A stretch of DNA of 17,632 nt. Source: Lawsonibacter sp. (GTDB lineage: Bacteria > Bacillota > Clostridia > Oscillospirales > Oscillospiraceae). The translations under genes were made by a program, and so were the position numbers. The stretch spans positions 1-17,632 of the forward strand of contig JAHHSC010000021.1 in assembly GCA_020025455.1 (NCBI GenBank), given 5' to 3'. A model generated the notes under the pieces. It saw only the letters and a list, made by a program, of their open reading frames with translations. It was not told the DNA's origin and did not search any database. This document shows positions 7,230 to 13,948 of the stretch, piece after piece (position 1 is the first letter of the stretch; every line of letters starts with the position of its first letter).

Positions 7230-8849
7230 ATGAAAGTTTGTTATGAAGGCCTGAAGGACACGGCCGCCTGGGAAAAGGCGGAAGTCACCCTGCCCAAGTT
7301 TGATTGGAAAGAGATGAGCGCTGCCACCAAGGAGAACCCCGTGTGGGTTCACTTTGGCGCCGGCAACATCTTCCGCGGCTTCATCGCCCGCCTGCAGCAG
7401 GATCTGCTGAACCAGGGTCTGCAGAAGAGCGGCATTGTGGCAGTTGATACCTTCGACTATGATATTATTGATAAGATCTATGTGCCTTATGACAACATGA
7501 CCATGATGGTCAGCCTGATGGCTGATGGCTCCATGAAGAAGGAGATCGTGGCCGCGGTTGCCGAGGGTCTGCGTGCCGGCACGGCCTATCCCGAGGATAT
7601 TGCAGAGCTGAAGCGGATCTTCCGCAGCCCCTCCCTGCAGATGGTGAGCTTTACCATCACCGAGAAGGGCTACGCCCTGAAGAACATGGCTGACGAGTTC
7701 CTGCCTGTGGTTTTGAACGATTTTGAGGTTGGCCCTCAGTCCTGCGCTCACGCCATGAGCGTGGTGACCGCTCTGCTGCTGGAGCGCTTCAACGCCGGCG
7801 GCGCACCTCTGGCTGTGGTGAGCATGGACAACTGCTCCCACAACGGTGAGAAGCTGCGCGGCAGCGTGATGACCATTGTGGACAAGTGGCTGGAGAAGGG
7901 CTTTGTCAGCGCTGAGTTCGCCGCCTGGGTCAAGGATGAGGAGAAGGTTTCCTTCCCCTGGTCCATGATCGACAAGATCACCCCCCGTCCCGCCCCTGTG
8001 GTGGAGCAGACCCTGACCGAGGCCGGGATCGAGGACATGAAGCCCATCATCACCAGCAAGAACACCTTCATCGCTCCCTTTGTGAATGCGGAGCAGCCCC
8101 AGTATCTGGTGGTGGAGGACCGCTTCCCCAACGGCCGTCCCCAGCTGGAGAAGGCCGGCGTCTACATGACCGACCGCGACACCGTCAACAACACGGAGAA
8201 GATGAAGGTTACCACCTGCCTGAACCCCCTGCACACGGCTCTGGCCGTTTACGGCTGCCTGCTGGGCTACGATTCCATCGCCTCTGAGATGAAGGACCCC
8301 CAGCTGAAGCGCCTGGTAGAGGAGATCGGCTACAAAGAGGGCCTGCCCGTGGTGGTCGATCCCAAGATCCTCAGCCCCATGGACTTCATCCACGAGGTTG
8401 TGGACCAGAGACTGCCCAACCCCTTCATCCCCGATATGCCTCAGCGCATCGCAACCGATACCAGCCAGAAGGTGGCCATCCGCTTCGGCGAGACCATCAA
8501 GAGCTATGTGGCCCGCGAGGATCTGAACGTCACGGACCTGACCTTCATCCCCCTGGCCATTGCAGGCTGGCTGCGCTATCTGCTGGCCGTGGATGATAAG
8601 GGCGAGGCCATGGAGTGCAGCAGCGATCCCATGCTGGAGACCCTGCAGGAGCAGCTGAAGGATGTCAAGCTGGGCGATCCCGACAGCCTGGGCAACAAGC
8701 TGGACCCCATCCTGAGCAACGAGGTCATTTTCGGTTCCGACCTGGTGGCCCTGGGTCTGGGCGAGAAGATCACCGGCATGGTCCGCGAGCTGCTGGCCGG
8801 CCCCGGTGCAGTCCGTGCAGTGCTGAAGAAGTACACTGAGAACGTCTAA
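7230..8849 (+). CDS. uxuB: Fructuronate reductase (mannitol dehydrogenase superfamily)
   Basis: This NAD(H)-dependent reductase interconverts D-fructuronate and D-mannonate, the step before UxuA. The 539-residue protein shows an N-terminal Rossmann motif VHFGAGNIFRGF (40-51), SFTITEKGY (140-148), VVSMDNCSHNGEKLRG (197-211), PWSMIDKITPRP (243-254) and the polyol-dehydrogenase catalytic pattern K-x5-N-x2-H as K326, N332 and H335. The length is that of the longer Firmicute UxuB form. GGGGG precedes the ATG. It is the last gene of the TRAP-uxu transcript before the regulator. Mannitol dehydrogenase is the alternative, but direct linkage to uxuA favours fructuronate. Confidence 0.93.
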   Translation: MKVCYEGLKDTAAWEKAEVTLPKFDWKEMSAATKENPVWVHFGAGNIFRGFIARLQQDLLNQGLQKSGIVAVDTFDYDIIDKIYVPYDNMTMMVSLMADGSMKKEIVAAVAEGLRAGTAYPEDIAELKRIFRSPSLQMVSFTITEKGYALKNMADEFLPVVLNDFEVGPQSCAHAMSVVTALLLERFNAGGAPLAVVSMDNCSHNGEKLRGSVMTIVDKWLEKGFVSAEFAAWVKDEEKVSFPWSMIDKITPRPAPVVEQTLTEAGIEDMKPIITSKNTFIAPFVNAEQPQYLVVEDRFPNGRPQLEKAGVYMTDRDTVNNTEKMKVTTCLNPLHTALAVYGCLLGYDSIASEMKDPQLKRLVEEIGYKEGLPVVVDPKILSPMDFIHEVVDQRLPNPFIPDMPQRIATDTSQKVAIRFGETIKSYVAREDLNVTDLTFIPLAIAGWLRYLLAVDDKGEAMECSSDPMLETLQEQLKDVKLGDPDSLGNKLDPILSNEVIFGSDLVALGLGEKITGMVRELLAGPGAVRAVLKKYTENV

Positions 8850-8871
8850 TCTCCCGCCATCGTACTGAAAA

Positions 8872-8909
8872 AGCGCAGATTTCGGATGTGTACTTGACAT
8901 AACTGCGCT
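8872..8909. promoter_or_regulatory. Inverted repeat bracketing the gntR -35 box
   Basis: AGCGCAG (8872-8878) and CTGCGCT (8903-8909) are perfect inverted 7-mers separated by 24 nt, and the TTGACA -35 box (8894-8899) lies between them. A perfect 8-bp palindrome TTGCGCAA follows at 8933-8940. These may be regulatory, or the repeat may be a weak stem at the end of the uxu transcript, but no T-run follows. Confidence 0.3.
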
Positions 8910-8925
8910 GAAATGGCATGATAAT
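8894..8925 (+). promoter_or_regulatory. Possible promoter of the GntR regulator
   Basis: A perfect TTGACA (8894-8899) is followed by GATAAT (8920-8925), five of six matches to the -10 consensus, but the spacer is 20 nt, longer than usual. It gives the regulator its own promoter, 119 nt after uxuB. No copy of the CTGGTATACTAG operator is visible here. Confidence 0.4.
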
Positions 8926-8970
8926 TCTGAGTTTGCGCAAAATTTGCGGTTCAAAGTGGAGGGAGAGCAG

Positions 8971-9645
8971 TTGCAGTGTTTAGAGAGAAACGTCCGGGAA
9001 AGCGGACGTGACTATGCACTTAGAACGTTAAAAGAAAACATTGTCACCCTGCAACTGGAGCCTGGAAGCCAGATCAGCGAGAACGAGCTTGCAGCGGAGA
9101 TGGGTCTGTCCCGCACCCCGGTGCGGGAGGCCTTGATCGAGCTTTCAAAGGTTAAAATCATTGAGATTTTCCCCCAGAGAAAAACAATCGTTTCCCTGAT
9201 TGACTATGACCTTGTGGAAGAAGCGCGCTTTATGCGCTTCAACCTGGAGGTAGCGGTTGTTGAGCTGGTGTGTAATGAGATAACCGACCAGGGCCTGAAG
9301 CGGCTGCAGGAGAATGTGAGACTGCAGAACTTCTATCTGGAACAGTTCAACCCGGAGCTTTTGATGGAGTTGGACAACCAGTTCCACCAGCTGCTGTTTG
9401 AAATCGCACGGAAGCCCCAGGTGTTTAAGCTGATGGATAACATTGCGATCCACTTTGACCGTGTTCGAAATTTGTCGCTGTCGCTGACGCGAGATCTGAA
9501 GATCGTTCAAGACCATGAGAACCTGACCATTGCCATTGGAAACCATGACGTGGAGCAGGCAAAACGGCTGATGGAGAGGCACTTGAACCGATACAAGGTC
9601 GACCGGATTCTGATTCAGGAGAAGTATCCTCAATATATCAAGTGA
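8971..9645 (+). CDS. GntR-family (FadR subfamily) transcriptional regulator of uronate genes
   Basis: A 224-residue regulator. The N-terminal winged helix-turn-helix (about 11-75) contains ISENELAAEMGLSRTPVREA. The C-terminal all-helical FCD domain (about 84-207) carries likely metal/ligand residues D135 and H139 (DNQFHQ), H182 (DHENL) and H204 (ERHLNR). I chose the TTG at 8971 because GGAGGGAG ends 5 nt before it. An in-frame TTG at 8944 has no ribosome site. FadR-type FCD regulators of hexuronate loci (UxuR, ExuR and LgoR types) usually repress until a sugar acid binds. It sits between uxuB and kduI, and matching palindromes lie in the eda and dctP promoters, so it is the probable controller of the island. 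Target assignment is inference. Confidence 0.88.
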   Translation: MQCLERNVRESGRDYALRTLKENIVTLQLEPGSQISENELAAEMGLSRTPVREALIELSKVKIIEIFPQRKTIVSLIDYDLVEEARFMRFNLEVAVVELVCNEITDQGLKRLQENVRLQNFYLEQFNPELLMELDNQFHQLLFEIARKPQVFKLMDNIAIHFDRVRNLSLSLTRDLKIVQDHENLTIAIGNHDVEQAKRLMERHLNRYKVDRILIQEKYPQYIK

Positions 9646-9650
9646 CGTGG

Positions 9651-9688
9651 AGAGACGGTCGGAACATTGTGTCCGGCCGTCTCTTTTT
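9651..9688 (+). terminator. Rho-independent terminator after gntR
   Basis: AGAGACGG (9651-9658) pairs with CCGTCTCT (9677-9684), continued by CGGA/TCCG above a T-G step, with an ACATTGTG loop and a run of five Ts (9684-9688). It begins 5 nt after the gntR stop, so kduI-kduD should need their own promoter. I could not identify that promoter convincingly in 9690-9835. Confidence 0.85.
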
Positions 9689-9699
9689 CGTTCGGAAGG

Positions 9700-9816
9700 G
9701 GAAACTTTGCGCCTGGAAACGGCAAGCGATGGGTGCCCTATGAGGATGCGGCCCCAAAGCTGCCGGAGGGCGTGCGCCTGGATGGGGTCAATCCGATGCG
9801 GAACCATTTTATTTGA
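9700..9816 (+). pseudogene. Possible C-terminal gene remnant upstream of kduI
   Basis: Between the gntR terminator and kduI there is an open stretch ending in TGA at 9814-9816 whose translation looks protein-like: it includes NGKRWVPYEDAAPKLPEG and then GVNPMRNHFI, with codon choice like the neighbours. There is no start codon with a ribosome site, and it is in the same frame as gntR but beyond its stop and the terminator. It may be the tail of a deleted gene. I do not recognise the family, and chance is not excluded. Confidence 0.3.
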
Positions 9817-9836
9817 TGAAAAGGAGACCGTAGAGT

Positions 9837-10679
9837 ATGGAGATTCGTTATTCTGCCAATCCCAACGATATGAAGCGCTACACCACCGAGGAGCTGCGCC
9901 GTGAGTTTCTGATTAAGGACCTGTACCAGCCTGACACCGTTCAGGCTGTCTACTCCCATGTGGACCGCATGGTCACCATGGGGATCATGCCCGTTCACGA
10001 GGCCGTGTCCATCGACAAGGGCGTCGATGTGTGGAAGAACTTCGGTACCCACTACTTTCTGGAGCGCCGTGAGGCCGGTATGTTCAACATCGGCGGTGCC
10101 GGCAAGGTGACGGTGGACGGCACCGTGTACGAGCTGGGCTATAAGGACTGCCTGTATATCACCCGCGGTGCCAAGGAGGTCCTGTTTACCAGCAACGACC
10201 CCGAGAAGCCCGCCAAGTTCTACCTGGTGTCCGCCCCCGCCCACTGCAGCTATGACACGCGCCTGCTGAAGCTGGAGGACGCCGCCAAGAAGCCCTGCGG
10301 GGATGCGTCCACCGCCAACAAGCGTGTCATCAACCAGTTCATCCACCCGGACGTCCTCAAGACCTGCCAGCTCTCTATGGGCATGACCGTCCTGGAGGGC
10401 GGCAGCGTGTGGAACACCATGCCGGCCCATACCCACGAGCGGCGCATGGAGGTCTATATGTACTTCGAGGTGCCGGAGAATGAGGTGGTGTTCCACATGA
10501 TGGGCGAGGGGCAGGAGACCCGCCACATCGTCATGCAGAATGAGCAGGCCGTGATCTCCCCCTCCTGGTCCATCCACGCCGGTGTCGGCACCGGCAGCTA
10601 CACCTTCATCTGGGCCATGGGCGGCGAGAACCAGGCCTTTGATGATATGGACGTGATCCCCACCACCGAACTGCGCTGA
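9837..10679 (+). CDS. kduI: 5-dehydro-4-deoxy-D-glucuronate isomerase
   Basis: This enzyme isomerises 5-keto-4-deoxyuronate, which forms spontaneously from unsaturated uronates released by pectate or glycosaminoglycan lyases, to 3-deoxy-D-glycero-2,5-hexodiulosonate. The 280-residue protein is the usual family length and has the double-cupin zinc site: H198 and H200 in PAHTHERRMEVY, E205 and H247 in SWSIHAGVG. These are displaced by two residues from the E. coli ligands H196, H198, E203 and H245. The C-terminus FDDMDVIPTTELR is also typical. An AAAGGAGA ribosome site lies about 9 nt upstream. It is 11 nt from kduD, forming a two-gene unit. Its presence indicates use of lyase-derived oligouronides as well as free uronates. 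Confidence 0.96.
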   Translation: MEIRYSANPNDMKRYTTEELRREFLIKDLYQPDTVQAVYSHVDRMVTMGIMPVHEAVSIDKGVDVWKNFGTHYFLERREAGMFNIGGAGKVTVDGTVYELGYKDCLYITRGAKEVLFTSNDPEKPAKFYLVSAPAHCSYDTRLLKLEDAAKKPCGDASTANKRVINQFIHPDVLKTCQLSMGMTVLEGGSVWNTMPAHTHERRMEVYMYFEVPENEVVFHMMGEGQETRHIVMQNEQAVISPSWSIHAGVGTGSYTFIWAMGGENQAFDDMDVIPTTELR

Positions 10680-10690
10680 GGTAATACGAT

Positions 10691-11491
10691 ATGGATCTGA
10701 ATCAAATGTTTTCTCTGGAAGGAAAAGTGGCCCTGGTCACCGGCGGTGCCTACGGCATCGGCTTTGCCATCGCGGAGGCGTTGGCCGGCGCGGGCGCGAA
10801 AATTGCCTTCAACTGCCGCAGTCAGGCCAACCTGGACAAAGCGCTGGCCGACTATCAGGCCAAGGGCATCGACGCCAAGGGCTATATCTGTGATGTCACC
10901 CACGAGGACGCGGTGAAGCAGCTTGTGGCCCGTATTGAGACGGAGCTGGGCCCCGTGGAGATCCTGGTGAACAACGCCGGCATCATCAAGCGCATCCCCA
11001 TGCTGGAGATGGACGCCGAGGATTTCCGTCAGGTGGTGGATATCGACCTGGTGGGCCCCTTCATCTGCGCCAAGGCCGTCATCCCCGGGATGCTGAAGCT
11101 GGGCCGCGGCAAAATCATCAACATCTGCTCCATGATGAGCGAGCTGGGCCGGGAGACCGTGTCTGCCTACGCCGCCGCCAAGGGTGGTCTGAAAATGCTG
11201 ACCCGGAATATCTGCTCGGAGTACGGCGAGGCCAACATCCAGTGCAATGGCATCGGCCCCGGCTACATCGCCACCCCCCAGACGGCCCCCCTCCGGGAGC
11301 GGCAGGCGGATGGCAGCCGCCACCCCTTCGACCAGTTCATCCTCTCCAAGACCCCTGCTGCCCGCTGGGGCACGCCGGAGGATCTGATGGGCCCCGCGGT
11401 ATTTCTGGCCTCTGCGGCCTCTGATTTCGTGAACGGGCACATTCTCTATGTGGACGGCGGAATTCTGGCCTACATCGGCAAGCAGCCCTAA
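10691..11491 (+). CDS. kduD: 2-dehydro-3-deoxy-D-gluconate 5-dehydrogenase (SDR family)
   Basis: This NAD(P)H-dependent short-chain dehydrogenase reduces the KduI product (2,5-diketo-3-deoxygluconate) to KDG, the substrate of KdgK. The 266-residue protein has the classic SDR motifs: TGGAYGIG (17-24) for the dinucleotide, NNAG (94-97), catalytic S147 in NICSMMS, and Y160 and K164 in YAAAK. The N-terminus MFSLEGKVALVTGG matches the KduD/gluconate-5-dehydrogenase branch. It starts 11 nt after kduI. Gluconate 5-dehydrogenase (Gno) is the alternative within the same branch, but pairing with kduI makes KduD much more likely. The gene is followed by a terminator and a large palindromic element in a convergent intergenic region. 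Confidence 0.92.
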   Translation: MDLNQMFSLEGKVALVTGGAYGIGFAIAEALAGAGAKIAFNCRSQANLDKALADYQAKGIDAKGYICDVTHEDAVKQLVARIETELGPVEILVNNAGIIKRIPMLEMDAEDFRQVVDIDLVGPFICAKAVIPGMLKLGRGKIINICSMMSELGRETVSAYAAAKGGLKMLTRNICSEYGEANIQCNGIGPGYIATPQTAPLRERQADGSRHPFDQFILSKTPAARWGTPEDLMGPAVFLASAASDFVNGHILYVDGGILAYIGKQP

Positions 11492-11529
11492 GAAAGGCCA
11501 TAGACCCATTGAACCAGACAGAAGCACCG

Positions 11530-11662
11530 TTCCCCCTTCACAGGGGGAAATTCGGATGTGTGGGAAACCCGTGTCGGTTTCTTTTTGCGCAACAAATATG
11601 CCCCTCAGGGAGCCCCATAAGTCGGCACGGTTAGCCAACTCATGGGGCCCCTTGAGGGGCAT
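11530..11662. repeat. Palindromic intergenic element (REP/MITE-like) between kduD and folC
   Basis: Three hairpins stand in succession between the convergent genes: TTCCCCC/GGGGGAA (11530-11549), the terminator-like GAAACC/GGTTTC with Ts (11564-11586), and a long inverted repeat with 21-nt arms at 11598-11618 and 11642-11662. The long repeat has 19 Watson-Crick pairs, one G-T and one mismatch, and a 23-nt loop. The long arms carry no T-run on the plus strand and ATTTGTT on the minus side. The compact, very GC-rich modular structure suggests a dispersed intergenic repeat that may also terminate both convergent transcripts. Dispersal is inferred, since only one copy is in this window. Confidence 0.55.
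11564..11586 (+). terminator. Rho-independent terminator after kduD
   Basis: GAAACC (11564-11569), a CGTGTC loop, GGTTTC (11576-11581) and five following Ts (11582-11586) make a short terminator 72 nt after the kduD stop. It is embedded in the larger palindromic element. Confidence 0.6.
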
Positions 11663-11733
11663 TGTCTATTATTGTACCCGGATAGGGCTTTTTGAAGTTC
11701 CTACGACGAGGCCGGGGCTCCAGGTCCCATGCG

Positions 11734-13002
11734 TCAGCAAAGGCCCAGCAGATGCCGGATCTCGCCAATCATATAGAGGGACCCGCAGACACAGATCCGG
11801 TCCTCCCGTGCAGCAAGGTGGAACACGGTATCGAGCCCTTCCTTTGCGGTGGCACAGGCAATGGCCGTTTGCCCCTTCGATTTCAGGTAGTCTGCCAGAT
11901 CTTCTGCACGGAGTGCTCTGGGGTTCTCCGGAGTCAGGGTAACAAAGCCCTTGGCAATGGGGATCAGGCGGTCATACATAGCCGCATAATTCTTATCCGC
12001 CAGTACGCCGGTCAGAAACCATAGTTTTTCCCCGGGATATAGGGTTTCTAAGCTGTCGGCGAGTGCCTCTATGCACTGGGGGTTGTGCCCGCCATCCAGA
12101 ATGACGTCGGGATCACGCCGGGCCAGCTCCATACGAGCGGGCCATTTCGCTTTGGACAGGCCCTCCAAGAGTGCACCATCTTCAATGTTCCATCCACGCA
12201 GTCTCATAAGGTCAATGACGTCGATTGCAGTGGTTGCGTTGAGCACCTGGAACCGGCCGAGCAGCCCAATATGATAGGGGCCCTTGCCCCGATAACGGAA
12301 GCTTTGCCCCTCCCTGTCGGAAGAGATCACCTCCAGCGCTGCCGGATCGGTCAGCAAAAGAGGCGCGTTCATCCTGTTGCAGGTGTCCTGAACGACGTGT
12401 TCTACCTCGGCGCTCTGATGGTACAACAGCACATTGCAGCCGTGTTTGATAATGCCGGATTTCTCCCCTGCGATCTCTGCGCGGGTGTTGCCCAACATGG
12501 CAGTGTGCTCCAAACCGATATTGGTGATGACAGCCACCTCAGGCGAGGGAATCACGTTGGTCGCGTCCTGTCTGCCGCCCAGACCCACCTCAAGGATCAC
12601 CAGATCGCAGTTCTGCTCACGGAAATAGGCAAAGCCGATGGCCGTCATCAGCTCAAACTCGCTGGGACGATCCTCCATGCGCATGGCGATTTCCAGAACT
12701 TGGTGTGCTAGTCGCACAAACGTCACATCAGAGATGGGTTCTCCGTTCACCTGAAATTGCTCATGGAACGTCCAGAGATGGGGGGTGGTGTACAGCCCGA
12801 CCTTGAATCCGGCCTGGTTCAGTACCGCGCTGACGATTGCAGCGGTGGACCCCTTTCCGTTTGTGCCGGTAATGTGAATATAGTTTCCGCTCAGATGGGG
12901 GTCTCCCAGCTGATGCAGTAAGTCCAGCGTCCTGCTCAGACCCGGCTTGATGCCAGGGCCGGCATTGCTCCGGAGCTCCTCAAATGCTTCCTGACCTGTC
13001 AT
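11734..13002 (-). CDS. folC: Folylpolyglutamate synthase / dihydrofolate synthase
   Basis: This Mur-ligase-family enzyme adds glutamate to dihydropteroate and/or folates with ATP. The 422-residue protein has the P-loop GTNGKGST (46-53), EVGLGGRQDATN (138-149), the carbamylated-lysine motif EKSGIIK (K181) and DGGHNP (303-308) in the C-terminal domain. The N-terminus MTGQEAFEELRS matches canonical FolC starts, and AGGAGGA lies 5 nt before the ATG at 13002. The same frame stays open upstream into the end of the DAHP synthase gene, with possible ATGs that lack ribosome sites; I do not include that extension. It is the last gene of the pabA-to-folC operon and converges with kduD. Whether it has both activities cannot be told from motifs. 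Confidence 0.93.
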   Translation of the reverse strand: MTGQEAFEELRSNAGPGIKPGLSRTLDLLHQLGDPHLSGNYIHITGTNGKGSTAAIVSAVLNQAGFKVGLYTTPHLWTFHEQFQVNGEPISDVTFVRLAHQVLEIAMRMEDRPSEFELMTAIGFAYFREQNCDLVILEVGLGGRQDATNVIPSPEVAVITNIGLEHTAMLGNTRAEIAGEKSGIIKHGCNVLLYHQSAEVEHVVQDTCNRMNAPLLLTDPAALEVISSDREGQSFRYRGKGPYHIGLLGRFQVLNATTAIDVIDLMRLRGWNIEDGALLEGLSKAKWPARMELARRDPDVILDGGHNPQCIEALADSLETLYPGEKLWFLTGVLADKNYAAMYDRLIPIAKGFVTLTPENPRALRAEDLADYLKSKGQTAIACATAKEGLDTVFHLAAREDRICVCGSLYMIGEIRHLLGLC

Positions 13003-13093
13003 GTTGTTCCTCCTTGCTGTCCTGACGAACAGACTCATTTCAAATGGTTCATAAAGGGCCGGATCGAATCCTTCCCAATCCGCCAGCGCACGA

Positions 13094-13948
13094 TCAGCGC
13101 AGTGCATTGCGGATGGCCCGTACATCCAAAGAAAGCTGGGAAAACTGTTCCGGCAGCAGTGCCTGCGGTCCATCGCTGAGTGCCAGTTCGGGCTGGTGGT
13201 GTACCTCGATCATCAGGCCGTCTGCGCCTGCCGCGGTGGCGGCACGCGCCAAGGGAGCCACATACTGCCTCGTTCCGGCTGCATGGCTGGGGTCTACAAG
13301 GACCGGGAGGTGCGTCAATTCGTGCAGCACAGGCACAGCCGAAAGATCCAGTGTGTTTCTTGTCATGGGTTCAAAGGTCCGGATACCACGCTCACACAGG
13401 ATTACATTGGGATTTCCACCGGAGAGGATGTATTCCGCGCTTAAAAGCAGCTCCTCCAGCGTGTTTGAAAAGCCCCGCTTTAGGATGACCGGCTTTTTTG
13501 AATGGCCCAGCTCGGACAGCAAATCGTAATTTTGCATATTTCTTGCCCCGACCTGGATAAGATCCACATCTTCATAGAGGGACAGATTTCGAATGGATGT
13601 GATCTCGGTGACCACGGGAAGGCCGACCCATCGCCCGGCTTCCACAAGCAGGCGAATTCCTTCTGCGCCCAGCCCCTGGAATTTATAGGGCGATGTTCGG
13701 GGCTTAAAGGTGCCGCCGCGGAGAATATCCCCTCCGGCGTCCTTGATGGCCCTGGCGATGGTGAAAAGCTGTTCCTCGGACTCAACTGCACATGGGCCGC
13801 CAATCAAAGTAAAGCTGCCGCCTCCGATTTTGTGGCTGCCCACTGTGACCACGGTATCGGATGGGTGTGCCATCCGGCTGGTCAGCAGGTGCTCCGGCTC
13901 GGTCCGTGTTCCGTTGCTGCACATACAGTTCATCAAATCAATCTGCAT
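13094..13948 (-). CDS. aroF: 3-deoxy-7-phosphoheptulonate (DAHP) synthase, type I-beta, without N-terminal regulatory domain
   Basis: This enzyme condenses phosphoenolpyruvate and erythrose-4-phosphate in the first committed step to chorismate. The KDO8P-synthase-like barrel begins near residue 31 with DTVVTVGSHKIGGGSF and contains GGPCAVES (C53), LRGGTFKPRTSPYKF (76-90), QVGARNMQNYDLL (132-144), PVILKRGF (153-160), LVDPSHAAGTR (H222), EVHHQPE (E248) and SDG (D259). C53, H222, E248 and D259 are the expected metal ligands. There is no ferredoxin-like/ACT-type regulatory domain in front; only about 30 unremarkable residues precede the barrel. Start is uncertain: the ATG at 13948 overlaps folP by 11 nt, with an alternative at 13933, and neither has a strong ribosome site, so translational coupling to folP is likely. 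The position in a folate operon suggests it supplies chorismate for pABA. Confidence 0.9.
   Translation of the reverse strand: MQIDLMNCMCSNGTRTEPEHLLTSRMAHPSDTVVTVGSHKIGGGSFTLIGGPCAVESEEQLFTIARAIKDAGGDILRGGTFKPRTSPYKFQGLGAEGIRLLVEAGRWVGLPVVTEITSIRNLSLYEDVDLIQVGARNMQNYDLLSELGHSKKPVILKRGFSNTLEELLLSAEYILSGGNPNVILCERGIRTFEPMTRNTLDLSAVPVLHELTHLPVLVDPSHAAGTRQYVAPLARAATAAGADGLMIEVHHQPELALSDGPQALLPEQFSQLSLDVRAIRNALR

Noticed and set aside
7230..8849. Mannitol dehydrogenase rather than fructuronate reductase
   Set aside because: The superfamily motifs do not distinguish the two, but the 13-nt spacing to uxuA and the absence of mannitol transport genes favour UxuB.
7209..8954. A very long open frame on the strand opposite uxuB (and similar ones opposite dctP and dctM)
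   Set aside because: They mirror strongly biased GC3 codons of the sense genes, have low-complexity His/Gln/Gly/Val-rich translations, no family motifs and no ribosome sites.
8881..11561. Shared 11-mer TTCGGATGTGT at 8881-8891 and 11551-11561
   Set aside because: The flanks do not match and the contexts differ (promoter region versus palindromic element), so coincidence is likely.
13094..13948. KDO8P synthase (KdsA)
   Set aside because: The KPRTSPYKFQG, QVGARNMQNYDLL and DPSHAAGTR motifs are of the DAHP type, and a Gram-positive pab/fol operon gives no reason for KDO synthesis.
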